A DNA stretch of 64,000 nucleotides, from NCBI GenBank assembly GCA_028564675.1, contig JAOVVO010000118.1:91361-155360 (forward strand). The letters run 5' to 3'. Origin of the DNA: Onchocerca lupi (taxonomy: Eukaryota; Nematoda; Chromadorea; Rhabditida; Onchocercidae). Positions 35,544 through 49,006 of the stretch are shown here, one piece after another. The position numbers and the translations under genes are program-made. The notes beneath the pieces are model-generated. The model worked only from the letters and a program-made list of their open reading frames with translations, was not told the origin of the DNA and did not search any database. Numbering within the stretch: the first letter of the stretch is position 1; each line of letters begins with the position of its first letter.

Positions 35544-38056
35544 GTTTGTAAATTACTTTCTCTAAAATTTATTTTAAAAAATGGAAAAAAAAAAAGAAGG
35601 AAAAGGAAGGGAGAATTGTAGAAATGAGAAAAGATGGAATCGCATGTCACTTTTTGAAATGAAGAAATATAATTTGAAAATGTTCGGAAATTTATGACCA
35701 TTTACTCACGAAAACATTCATGCGCTAATAAAAACGAATCAAATTCTAAGAAAAAAAAGAAAAGTATTCCGATATTCTGATCATTGTATATTTAATATTT
35801 TTAATTTTCCTTTTTTTTTGAAGATTTAGTAACAACTTGATAAATTTTATACATGCTTTTGGATATATTTTTCATTGCGATAGCTATTAAAAATTTCAAT
35901 ACTATACGAAGTATTGCAAATTAAGGACTTGATAATAAGTTTAAGGATAGAAAAAGATATTATGTATTGATAATGCAATCAAGCGGCCAAATCATTGCTT
36001 GCTGTTAATGATGCAAAATGAAACTATGGAAACGTTTCGCTTTCCTTACTTACCTTCGTATTTGCAACTTTTTTGCTATCATCAAGTCGTATCCTTTCAT
36101 TCTTATATTTCATTTCATTTCTATTCTATTCTAATTTCCTCTTTTTTTTCTCCTGCTCTTATTTTTTATCACTTATCAATCATTTTGAACTTTTTCTTAA
36201 TTTACTCGCTATTATCTTATTTTTATGTCTTTTTATTTTATTTTATTTTATTTTTTTCATCTGAATATATTTTAGCAATAATTTCGTCATACAATGAGAT
36301 GATAAATGAAGAAATGATTTTAAAAAATAATAATAATTCACAATAAGTTTAATGGAAAGTTTCATAAAAAACGAAAAATTTTTTTGTTTCTGGAGTATAT
36401 ATAAATTGATTTAATATATATGTGTTGTTTTGTGTGTTTTTTTGTGGCATCAATTGGGCCGTAATTTTAGAACATAAAAATTAGTGCGGAACTATTAGAT
36501 ATAAGCCTTACAATGAAAAAAAATATTTTTGAACAACAGCCTAAAATTTCATAATATCTGACATTTAACTATATTTTGACTGCTGTATATTCATTTCCAA
36601 TTTCATCTTAATGAAAAATTAGCGCATTTCTTTCTTTTTTTTTTTTTACTTACTATTTATTAGAATTTTTGGTATCCATAATAATTAAATGCATATGATT
36701 TGTTGTTTAAGATTTAATGAATCAAATTTAATATATAAAAATGTAAGCGAGAACTGCAATGGTTAATTCAATTTTAATTCATTTCTAACAGTTTTTTTTA
36801 ATGTTTTAAAGTCTATTTTGAAATTATCGAAATGAAAAATAAAGAATCGTGTTTTACATACAATTTATGTTCATCATGAGATTATATGGGATTCATAAAT
36901 AACAAACATAATTAGTTTTATGTAGATCTATTACATAAAAAGAAATTTTATAACTGCGCATACTTGATAATATCGCTAATTTTACTCCAATTGTCATTGT
37001 TAGGTTTTAACAAGCAAACGTTTTATTTCACATCATATTAATGATCATGCAGGTTAAATATTAGTTGTTCTTTATTGTTATATTTAAATCTCATATAAAA
37101 TCATATCAAGAAGACGATTATTGATAAATTCTATAAGTAGTGCAAAAATATCTGCTATTTACCTATTTTTCGCACAAAAATTGACTTAGTTATGCAATAT
37201 AGACCTCAGCATTTAATTTTTTTAAATAAAGTGGAAAAAAATTCTAGAAAAAAATGGTGAGCGAAATAGTTATACTCTTTGCAATGCCACCTTTGTAATG
37301 TAAGCATGAACCGTTTATCGTAATAGTATCATTAATTACACCGATAACTATGCCAAAACAAGTGATCATATTAATTATTTGAAAACAAGAAAATGACTTT
37401 AAATTGATTTTTGGATTCCATCATATATTCATACATAATTCGAGGAATAAAAGTTTTGAAGAAAAAACCTCATAATTACACAATACGATTCGATTATGAT
37501 AATACACAAAATAGATCTTGAAATAATTGATTTTCAAGTTAGATTATACTGAATGATAAGTTGCCAGAAATCTAATTATAAGCTAATTCAACACTATTTT
37601 CTATTTGAAATTTTTTTAAATTTCAATTTTATGTATCTGTTCCACGCCTTTTTTCTTTGTTCCCTCTTTTTAATTGTTATCTTTCTATATCAAATATTTT
37701 TTGAGGCATAGATGTATGAGTGAAAATCTCGATTAAATGATTGTTATCATTATATCATGTTACAGCTATATTTCATCATTCAAAGAGTTTTTCCATCATA
37801 ATTAGCATCGTTACCATCATTAAGCTTCATCCATTCCATTGTTTGTTTCCTCGTCTACGGTCGCTCATATAAGTTGTTTTAAATCCGATCGATCGCACAT
37901 TTTCCGAACATTTTCAACTCTTTTTGCCTTTTTTTCTTTTGTTCTTCCTTCTTTCCTTCTCCTCATCCTCAGCAAAGTCCTTTTTTTTTTCTTTTAATCT
38001 GCGCAGAAGGTCTAGCGAAAAGAAGGCTTGGCTTCCGTTTTGCAATGTAATCAATA

Positions 38057-38072
38057 AGCCTAGGCCTAGGCT
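38057..38072. repeat. 16-bp perfect palindrome
   Basis: AGCCTAGGCCTAGGCT is its own reverse complement, in otherwise AT-rich DNA about 100 bases before the (ATT)n tract. Confidence 0.95.
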
Positions 38073-38175
38073 ATTACTTTTTTGAAACGATAAGACAAAC
38101 TTAAGAATTGCTTCTTTGATGTTCGCATTTAATCAGTTGTCATTACATTGATTATAAACATATATGGAATGGATC

Positions 38176-38346
<171 letters not shown>

Positions 38347-38625
38347 CAAATTATATTTTCGTTATTGTATTATCAGTTGAAATCAGACGTAATCATTTAT
38401 ATTAGTGAATATAAATGAAGGGATCCATTGAAATAACTTGAAATGTAGCAATTTAATGACGTGAATTATATCTGTTCTATAATCATACACAATTTTTGCT
38501 TTCTTTATTTTTCCCGTCCGAAGAGATAGAAAAAGATTGATTACTTTGTTTATGTTGCATAATACTAATTAATGACGTGAAATTTTTTAGGAATGAACAT
38601 TGATCGAAATTGAATCTTATTTTAG

Positions 38626-38886
38626 AATTTAGTTCGTCAAATTAACGAGTTAGTTGGTGCTAGATTTGTGGAAAAATATTTCGAAAAATTAGTAGAGAAT
38701 TTGGATAATTCAAGACAATTTTTGATGAGAATAAACAGGGAAAACAAAATCGGACAAAATTATTGTCATAAATTGTCTACTTTATCAGCTAGTTGCAATT
38801 CATATAATATAGCTCTCAGAATTATTTTGTTCATTCAATTTATTGATTGGCAAAGTTATATCGGATGGTTCAAACTGCTTTTCTAA
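38626..38886 (+). CDS. Probable exon (3' end uncertain), RGS gene 5' part
   Basis: TTATTTTAG acceptor, then a phase-0 open block beginning NLVRQINELVGARFVEKYFE, which continues the helical end of the previous exon. It stays open to TAA at 38884-38886. The exon at 49007 needs a phase-1 donor; weak candidates are at GTTG/GTGCTA, GCTA/GTTGCA and CAAA/GTTATA. The convincing coding character stops around residue 40. It could also end a short isoform. The coordinates given are the open frame, not a proven exon. Confidence 0.4.
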   Translation, partial: NLVRQINELVGARFVEKYFEKLVENLDNSRQFLMRINRENKIGQNYCHKLSTLSASCNSYNIALRIILFIQFIDWQSYIGWFKLLF

Positions 38887-39524
38887 TTCTTGCCAACCAA
38901 TTAACATTCCAAATTATCTATCGGCATTGATTCTCTTCTCTTCTCAATGATAATTTCAAGTATTGCTATTTTGCAGATTGATAATAACTTACGAGGGATA
39001 TGTATAAGCGTGAAATTATAGCGTTTGAATATAAATTTAAAAAATTTTAAATCCATTCAAGCGTAAAATAAATTATTTTCATACTAAATGAACAGCAACA
39101 ACATCCATCATTTCCGCTCATTATTATAAATATGAATGATCATTAAAATGACAAAAGCATTCTGTTGTAAACTTTTTTTTTCCATTACAATTGCTATATT
39201 TTACTTGATGTCAAAAAAAAAAATAATTTTTTTTCGAATATTAGGTTTTATTTTAATGATTTTTTTTTTCTGGAATTTTTTGATTAAAATTAATTTTTCA
39301 TTTATTTTCATTTTTCCTACAAAAACTTTTCTCTTATTTCCGATTACATCCTCATATTCTCGTCATTATAAATTATTGCTTTCCATCTCTAATTCTTATT
39401 CGCTTTCCAGAAGTAACTCTCATTCGTGCAACATAGTTTTCCGTTACTTTTTTTCTTCTTTTTCTCGCTTAAAAAATTTTGTTACTTTGCCATAGGTTTA
39501 TATTTATTTATTAAATTATTATTT

Positions 39525-39651
39525 AATGACCAAATTATTTTTGAACTTATGAAAAATTATTATTTGTAATTATTTGTGATAAAATTTGGTCAATAAAATA
39601 ATAAAATTATTATTATTTATTGACCAAATTATTTTTGAACTTCTGAAATGA
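39525..39651. repeat. Foldback repeat with a 48-bp palindrome
   Basis: Bases 39583-39630 form a near-perfect palindrome bounded by AATTTGGTCAATAAA and its complement. Its right arm plus flank (TGACCAAATTATTTTTGAAC, 39621 on) is repeated in the same orientation at about 39527. Probably a small transposable-element relic or a slippage-made foldback. Confidence 0.8.
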
Positions 39652-40347
39652 TTTTTAAAAAAATTATTAATTAAATAATTAAAAGAAATTATTTGTTGAC
39701 CATATTGATTTATTAAGTATTTATTCAAATTATCAGTTTTTTTACTTATTCGAACTTTTGTATTTGATCCAAATGCATGGACTCGTAATTTTTTATGAAC
39801 TCTTGTCTGCTAATTAGTTAGATTGTGATAGAAATTTTCTCGCTTTATCATTCGTCAATTTATAGAAGCAAATATCATAATTACTACTGCTTATTTATTT
39901 TTGCCTACCGTTTCTTTTCTTTTTTTTCCAATTATAATTATTCAACCAAATTATTTGAGGAAAATATTACATTGATCTCTTTTCGAATAACCAATAAATA
40001 TTTTCTAACTTTGATTACTTTCTGGATATTACAATTTTTTTTCTTTTTTTTTTTTTTTTTTTTTTTTTTTGTTCATTTATTCATTCGCAAACACTTTTCA
40101 GGGATTTATACTTTCCATATATTGTTGTTTGTCACTTTTTCATATTTATCGAATTACGCATCCATCTGAATCAAATTAAGGTGATAATACAGTTTGGGCA
40201 CGTGAATTTTTCATGCTCCAGTTATATTCCGTAAACTTACCAAATTTGAGTTCCATTTTTTCATCGTGACTAGATTTTTTATCATTATATGAACGAAGTA
40301 TTATTGCTTCTTATTTTAGTATTTAATTCTTAATCTTAAAAATTTAG

Positions 40348-40658
40348 ATAACTTTTGCTTCTACGACAAAGAAATTGTTACAAAAGATTTCGGAAATAGC
40401 ACATAAATTGAATAAGGTGAAAATATTATTAATTTCAAAAGATTCGAGAAATAGCATACAAATTGAGTTAGTTGGCAATATTATTAATCTCCAACCTATT
40501 TAATTAGTATGCTATTTCCAGAATCTTTTGCAATAATTCTGTTAATTTCCAACTTATTGAATTTGTATGCTGTTTCTTGATTTCTCTTTCCATAATATTA
40601 TTAATCTCCAGCTTACTTAATTTGTGTGCTGTTTCCGGAACCTTTTGCAATAATTTTA
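40348..40658. repeat. Five-unit direct/inverted repeat containing an exon-like sequence
   Basis: Units of about 55-60 bases: two forward (40381-40435, 40436-40491) and three inverted (40493-40550, 40551-40609, 40610-40658), each with a CAAAAGATT..GAAATAGCA..AAATTGA core. The first unit lies in a 69-base open block (40348-40416) with an AG acceptor and an AAG/GTGAAA donor that would encode KKLLQKISEIAHKLNK; the inverted copies, read on the minus strand, encode very similar peptides (KLLQKVPETAHKLSK). Whether any copy is expressed is unknown. Confidence 0.75.
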
Positions 40659-43600
40659 TCGTATTTTCCCGTATGATTGAGCATAGCATAGAAGCAGGAA
40701 TGTAAGGGGTTAGGTTTTGCAGGGTAAAGGTAAGAAAAACTTCCTGGCAGCATAAACAGCGAAAGCAGTATTTCACACAAGCAGAATGAGGAAACTTCCA
40801 GGTTACATCTGATTGATTACCGAAAGAATAGGAGGAAAGTATAGTGCGGAGATCTGTGAGTTGGCAAATTTATGGGAAAAATTAACTTAAACAAAGCAGC
40901 AGGTATTAGAAAGAATAAGTTGGAAATTTTCTAGCTTATAATTTCAACCACATAAGATTCTTTACATATTTTATTTATGCACAAAAAAACATAAATAGAT
41001 GCTGATAATATGCTTTTGAAAGAAGTTTTCGGAAGGAAGGATGAAACTGATGGAGGAGAAGGGACAAGCATGTTACCAAGCATATGATCTTTCCATCGTA
41101 AATTCATATTAGTATTCAAAGGAGGAGAGGAAGGAATATAAAGGAAAGGCAACAATTGTATCGAATATAAGTATGTCGGAGTGTATAAATAAATTGTTAT
41201 TACTATGCAAAAATTATCTACACATCAATATTTATTATGTTTTGTCGTCCCATCCCATTTATCTATGCAACGGCAACAACATTAACAATAGCAACAAATT
41301 ATATGTATGTATAGATTATAAACATATGCTTTGTATATGCATATAAAAAATAAAATGAATTAATAACTTATGCTATATCCATAAATGGCTTTATTTGTTT
41401 GTTTATTTATTTATCCATATTATGCCTATCAATATTTATTTATTTAATTTTTTCAAAAAAAAAAGAAATTTTCATGCGTATTCTTTTAAATTTATATTTT
41501 CTAACATTTATATATGAATATATGTAGTTTTTTTTTTATTAATATATGCATCATATATTCTTTATTTTCATTTTTTTTTTCGTATATTAATGTATTTGAA
41601 TATTTATGTGATGGCAATAGAAGAAAGCCTTTTTGTCGAAAGAGCAAGGAAGGAAAGGAAAAAAGTAGTGCGAGATATCAGCTAGTGAGCAGACGGGGAA
41701 TATAAGCAGAAATTTTTGAGCTCAAGTTCTATGATGATGTGTACCTCCTTCTTATGAAATCGATGCTGTATGTTGGAAACTTGTAATGGATGGCAAGCAA
41801 TTTCATATTTTACTAACCGATCATAATCATATTTAAAACGGATATCGTTATCCAGGTTGAATGATAAGAAGTATCAATGATTTTACAAATTTCATTCTTC
41901 ATTTTAAATATTACTTTATATCTAAAAATTTTGACAGTAAAAAAATCAATGATAAAAGTATAGCATTAGATTATGATGGCAACATCACGATGATGATGAT
42001 ATTTCAATTTATTCGATTTTGCATTCATCTTTTTCCTTCTTCGATTCCTCCGATGTTTGTCCTTTTGTCTTTTGTATATGGTGAACACTTTTTTAACATT
42101 TTTTTTTCCCAATACATTTCATCCCATTCACTGTTTCAATTTTTCTTCAGCTTTCTTCTCAGTTACAATTTTTTATTTTTTGAATTTTAAAATTGTTCAC
42201 TTTGTCCATGGGTTTATGCCTCGATGGAATCAGTTTAAAGATTTATTTAATTGTTCTCCCTTGATTCTTGATTTGGTTTTTGGTTTAAAATTCGGAAAAA
42301 ATGAAAACTTTATTTTGGAATATTAACAACAATATCGGATGCTGATTCGTCATTTATAACATTTTATGAATTGGCATTCATCAATAGTAAACCATTACAG
42401 TTAACCTTGATACTTATAAATTTTATGTTATAGACGCAATCACTTAATTTTAATTTGATTTGAATTTAATTTTGATGAATTTGACCAAAAAGAAAAAAGA
42501 AAAGAGCAAGACAAACAAGAAAATAAGGCAAATAAACAAATATTGTGCAAATGAATTTCTTTTTTTTTCCTACAAATTAAAAAAAGATTAACAAAATACG
42601 GCATCAAATTTAATTTGTTACTTTTATGGTTGTCCATTTCATCGCTTTACTTTTTTTTCCTTTGTTGAATGATTTCTCCTTGATTTACCTTGTTCTAATT
42701 TGTCATCTCTCCTCGCGTTCCACCAAATTAAGCATTGCATTAATCAAGTATTCATATCCATTAAACAACATCACAACAACTTTTCCATCCATTCTATTTT
42801 CAAGTTTTGACCAATTTAAATTCATCATCTTATCTCTGCCAAATGGTAGAAACTTGCTAAAACATTTTTAGATTCAAAAAAAGGGAGAAAAAAAAGATAA
42901 TAATATTTAGATAGACTTGCAATAATTAGCCTAGAACAGGATGTTATATCATGTCAGTCTCGCTTTGTCTTTTTTTGTTTTATCAAATGTTTATCACGTT
43001 TCGTAACAGCGTTTCTATAATACTAACAAAACGAAAGGTTCGCTTGTTGACATTTATACACTTACGACATGAACAAAGGATGACTGGAGAGATTACCCGT
43101 GCCATCAAAATAAGAAAAGTAGACATCAGGAAAACACAATCAGTAATCATCATTCAACGAAATTAATAGTTATTTTCATCGAATGAATATCTGTAATGCT
43201 GGGCATCATATTTCCTAATGTTAACGCATACAGCACAACAGGTACGATCATACTGAAGTTTTCCGAAACAGTGTTATGACAAATAAACTATTTCGTTAAA
43301 TTCATCTGTTGTACATATAATCCGCAGGATTTTATCCGATGCATACCGAATCTTTTTATTATCATGCTTGAATTTGGAATTACATCTTGTGATCATTTAA
43401 TATTGCCTATCATCATCTGTCCTCTTTTCGCCATCACTTACTCTATTAAGCCGGATTTATTTCGCCTGAAGTGAAGGAGTAAACGCATGAAAGTTGAAGG
43501 ATGATGAATTGAATAAATGAAACTTGAAAGTAATTGCACTGGATAAATAACGCCTGTTTGTTACTTTGATTCTGTTTACATGTTTCTGTGCTTTGCACCA

Positions 43601-44017
43601 CTGCTCCGACGAAGACTTTGCAGCTAACTTAAATCAGGACTCGATGTGAAATATATTCTCAAGCAGTCATCGTCGTAGCATTCCTTTCAAAATAAGCTTT
43701 AAACAATATGCTTTCTCATTCTCTTCCTCCCTTTTTTCCCATTTTCTCTTTTCATTATTTTATTTTAAGTTTTCTTGTTCTTACCATCCATTTTTTTTCC
43801 TTTCTTTTTTTTCGAGGATACAACAAAAGTTTGACGACGAAGTTTTTGTTGTCATTTTTGCTTAACTTGTCTATTTAACAAACTTAAGCAATTGAAGATG
43901 AATTGTAATAATGTCATCAAAACTGTGTGGCACATAACATTTATAAGTGTGAATTTTGTTACAGCAAATATTTTGCAAAAAATTTATGATTAATTAATGA
44001 CCAATGCATATATGTAG

Positions 44018-44090
44018 ATGTGTGTATGCGTGTATGTGTGTATGTGTGTATGTGTGTATGTGTGTGTGTGTGTGTGTATGTGATTGTATG
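44018..44090. repeat. (TG)n/(TATG)n microsatellite
   Basis: A run of TGTGTATG and TG units on the plus strand. Confidence 0.95.
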
Positions 44091-47000
44091 TTTCGGGAAT
44101 GCGCCACAATGCCATACATCTTACTCATTTCGCGATATACTTATCCGAAGTGTCGTAGATATTTATTACTGCTTTTGAAGCATCGTTTATTTTCACATCA
44201 GAAGGATCGCTTTTCAATCCCGCTTTTTCTCTTCTCTTCCTCCCCCGACCTCCCTCAACACTTTTGACGTTGACCTTTCCGAAAATTATTTCAAAAACTA
44301 CTGCTTTCGAGAAAATGATATTCATTGAGAAAACTTTGATCGATTTGTTGGATGATTTTCCAAATTTATTGCATCAATTTAAAATATATTGTTGTCCAAT
44401 GGGATCTGTAAAAGTGAAATTTAGAAGTTTTAGAAAAAGAAAAAGAAAAAAATTGGGGGGAATCGTATCATAAGAGCATTCTTTGATTGTTTGGAAACAT
44501 AAAGGATGGAATTTTTTCTTTTTTCGAAGGAAAATTACACTTAAGTCGATGTTTCAGATGATTAATTATAAAACTTTTGAGGCAACTGAATGATAGATTA
44601 ATCGTTGCTAAAATGTTGTTTTGCCGGTATGTTAAAAAAGAACTCGAATGATTTAGTAATATTTACGCAAAATTAAAAATGTTTACGGTAATCAAAGAGT
44701 ATAATAAGCATTTAGTTTAATGATGAATGTCTTTTTTATAAAAAGAACAAAAAAAAAATATTTCCCTTCTTTTTTTCTTCCCTTTTAATTTTTATAAAAA
44801 TTTGTTCCGGTAAATAAAAATGATATAATGGATAATAAAGATGACGTGAAACAAATGTTGATAACTATGATTAGTTTAGCTACAACTGGCTAATAATACC
44901 CGATATTTTCCGATTGCTGAATATAGTTAATTAATTAGAACCATGTATGATATGTAATTTATAACTTGAATATATATCGCTAAATAGTTATTAGCTATAT
45001 TTCCGTTATCATTATGATTACAGATGCTGAGAAATTGGCTTTTTCTTACATACTTTGGCGTCCTTTCTCCCTACCTTATAAGGTAAAATTGAAATTAGCT
45101 AAATTCGACACAATAATGACGTAAACTTATTTGTATTAATAGTGCAATTAATGGAATTTCTTTTTTTTTTTATTCTTTCTATTCTTAACAAAAAAAAAAA
45201 AAAAGGAAATATAACATGCGTCATTGTATCCGTACTTCAAGCACAGCTAATGAATTTTTTATCGAAATTTGTTTTGATCAGTTGGAAAATAAATTAACGA
45301 TTACATTTATTACTTACAGTAATTATAGAATGACAAATATGTAGGCGTATTTTTTATTAATAGTGCAAATAAAAAAAAAAAGTTTCAATGTTACTCGTCA
45401 ACTCGAACTTGAACCAATATTTAGCATCACAAACAAAATAATTTTAATATTAATTCAAATGACATAAATAAGATTTTTTGTTTTCTGTACACTTACAATT
45501 TTAATATACGTACTTTACGTAGAATTTGCTTATGATTCGATGTATTACAATATTGACGTTGTTAATATATGTCATGACGTGCAAATTTTTAACTAAAATC
45601 TTCCATTTAACAAGAAAATTTTGTTAGAATTCTTGACAAATGATGTAAAAAAAAAAGAAAAATTGTCTTGCAAAAATGTTTTATATAAAAATTCCATTTT
45701 AATGAAATTTTTTTTACCTTGCTTCTTTCTGTGCAACGCTTTGCTAAATGGTTATTAATGTTTGCTCATTTGGTATCTTTCCCTGATCAATTTTTTTTTT
45801 TTTTTTTTTTTTGTCAAATTCTAACGTCATCAGAATGATGTAAAATGATTTGTATGATATTTTTTTTATTCAGGCATACTCAATTATTTACAGTTGGTAC
45901 ATATGTGTCGATTTTTTTTCTTTTTTTTTCTGCTTCATTGCTCTACTTGTTTGGTTCAACTTCATTTTCTCACTTTCTCTTTTTCTCTTTTTTTTTTCTT
46001 TTTTTTTTTTTTTTTTTGTATAAGTTTAATGTAATTTTTAAACTGTAATATTTCAAGAAGGTAGAAAAATTTTTAGGTTAACTGCCAACATAAATTATGC
46101 TTCATTTGCAGGGATTAATAAGAAATGTAAGATATAATAATAGACACTTTTATCAGCCGTATCAACAGTATAATGATAAGTTAGGATTTATATAAGTATT
46201 ATTCCATTAAATTTTAATTTCTTTCTAGGGGATAATTAAGCATTTGTTGTACACATATGCAAAAATTGGTCATGCATCGTCTTGTACTTTGCAAGTAAGC
46301 TAGTTTACATAATTAGAAAATGACAATACTTTTTGTTAAATTTGATAGATTTTGAAAAAGTTGAGGCAGACTATTACTTATGACCACTCCACTTGATAGT
46401 TTGGTAGATATTCAGAATAGACTTAAAATGTTATGGGATGAAATTTGTGCATAATTTGCATTTTAATCAAGTTGAAAAAATCGTTAGCATATCCGATTTA
46501 TGTTAGTGATTTAAATTCTTCTTTCATTCTGGAGAAATGAAGCGTTAGAATATGAAACTTATTAATTTTGCCCTTAAATAGATCCAATTATATAACTATA
46601 TTTTATGCTTATCTTTCGTTATCTAAATCTATAAGTGTTTATCTTAAATGGCATTTAATCCATTAAACATAAACATGTAATTTGATAATTTTTGGACTTT
46701 TTTAAAGTTTCTAAATTTTACAATCCTTATTTTTCATCGTAGTCTTATTTCAGCTGTTCTTCCTAGAATACTTACCTCTTATCTCTTATCATGGGACAAA
46801 AAAGAGTCGGTTTTAGCAGAAAAGGAGCATTTGAAATTATTGAAGCAAAGAAGCAAAAAAAAAAAAAAAAAAGTGAATTGGTCTTAGGCATAAGTTATGA
46901 TCGAATCTTCTAATCTTTCCTGACTCATTAAGCGTCCATCCATCAGATATTTTGTCAATTTGACATCATTAAATAACAGACTGCTGGCTTGTTCATAAGA

Positions 47001-49006
47001 GACTGGAAAAAGAGAAGAGGAGGAGAGAGGGATTTTACTAAATCAGTAAAACCTTTGAAAACTGGCCAATTTTCAAATTGAGAAAATAGTTTATCATTTG
47101 AAAAAGAAGAGGAGATAGAGAAAGAAAGGATTAACTAACTTTGCTCTTTCGAGGAATTCTCTTTCTTTTTTTTGTTTTGAAAGTAAGGAAAGAAGTGGGT
47201 TTGTGAGGAGTAATAGATAAGATGGAAGTTTATATGCAAAAAAGGAATTGTTAGTAGTCCGTACAATTAATTTTATTGTCAAAAAGTGCGGAATGGAAGA
47301 ATAGAAAGGGGGAGGAAGAGGAGAATAAGAAGGAGAAAAAGAATGATTAGAAGCACTTTTAGAGGAAAGACGAAATGACTGAAGGAAAAGGTTTTCGGGG
47401 ACAAATATCAGCTAAATCAAGCATGTTGAAGCTACTGATCATCCAGGACAAGGGTGACTGCAAATAAGCCAAGTATGGATGACACATAGTCCATAGCCAT
47501 TAAAAGCCAAGAAACAGGAACTAAGCTGGACAACAAATGATAAATCATTATTTGTTGTTATTGTAGTAGTAATAGTCAGAGCAATAGTTGTAGTTATCAT
47601 TGTTGTTTGTGTATCAATCAGGTGAGAAGGATTGATAGAAAAAGGGAAAGAGATGATGAGTGATGGAGAAAACGGGAGTTTGCCAAGAAATAAAGGATGA
47701 AGGAGAGGAGAGGATCACGACCCCAAAGAATGGGCAACAGTACGAGTGATATGAGGAAAACGACCAAAAAGAGCCTTAATAGATTTTTCTAATCTTTTTA
47801 AGCTTAAAAACTCTTATGACGCTGTTGATCAAGCGAAATCTTGCCTAAGTTTTGCTGTTCGTGTCTCCTCCACCCACCCAACCCCTCGTACCACCCCCTT
47901 ACTTTACCACCCCCTCATACACCCCCTTACCCGCCTACTCTTCCTCTTCCATCCGTTTCTTTTGATCCATTCATTAATCCTGGGACGTATTATATGTTAC
48001 TCTTGTTAAGTAGTTTGGCTTGGCCATAAAGTTCCTTTTCACCGTCTTTGTTTGGTATGTTAGTTTAATTATTCTATAAATAAATTAATTAAAAAACACT
48101 TATACATATTTGTGATCTATTCGAAACAGTGATTTTTTTTTTATCCGAAAAGAAATTTCATTTCAAAATTCGATTTCTTGAATCCATGATTCTTCATTAT
48201 ATGCAAGAATCCCGAATGATTAGTCGGAAAGATGAGGCAAGATCAGCAAAATCAGATAAGAAAGATACAAATATGGCTTTCTTAGAATGACGGTCATCAA
48301 TCATAGTACCACTATAATCTGATATGTATCCAGGTAAAGAATATTCCATACATAACTTACATTCAATCTACCACGATGCGACAATTGTTAATTGTGATTA
48401 TTGACTTTCTGATGGATACTGATTACTGGTCAATAGCACGGGGAAGAATATCTTGCCTGAAAACTATTTTACGGCCCTCCGCCCCCGCCGTCCTCTTCCT
48501 CCCCTCATCTTCCCACGCAAGCGTCTGTTATGCTTCATTTATAAGCGATAGCCAGTCCATGATGAAGCTCTTTTATCGATATTTAGGCGGCTAGTTTAAT
48601 GGATTTTTGCACTACTAAGTGAATTTTCCTACTCCTTCCCCCACCTTTCTTTCCTATCCAAAGCTGTTGTGGAATCACTTCTTTGGGAATTAATGAGGTC
48701 GTTTTTCCAGGAGATGATTCGATGGTTCAGTGTTACTGTCTTATTGGAACATTGGAAAGAAAGGTCATTATAGGGTTAGCTTGTAGAAGTTAGAAATAAG
48801 GATAGAGAGGTGAAATTTTCTAAAGATAAGGTGAATGAAGCAGAACAGTTAGTAAGAATGATACGAGAAATTATAGATTAATTTACACACAATCGAGTTT
48901 TCTTTTCCGGTTATGATATGCTTTGTGCTATGTTGTTACTTTTTCTTTCCTGATTATAGTAGGATTTTCATATGATATTTATAGAGTGATAGTATTTTTA
49001 CGTCAG

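Larger units (their letters stand above)
38887..49006. other. Long intron (or intergenic) DNA of the RGS locus
   Basis: About 10 kb without a supportable exon apart from the exon-like repeat at 40348. It holds the foldback repeats listed separately, a TG-rich microsatellite (about 44018-44090), long poly-T and poly-A runs, a purine-rich stretch (about 46970-47400) and C-rich stretches (47868-47945 and 48470-48520). Confidence 0.5.

Noticed and set aside
35999..36346. 115-codon open frame rich in Phe, Leu, Tyr and Ser, looking like membrane segments
   Set aside because: The hydrophobicity comes from poly-T/TTC tracts; it has no splice connection and lies in an intron of the RGS 5' region.
39136..39495. 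119-codon open frame rich in Phe, Ser and Ile
   Set aside because: Its composition simply reflects T-rich DNA; there is no start context and no domain.
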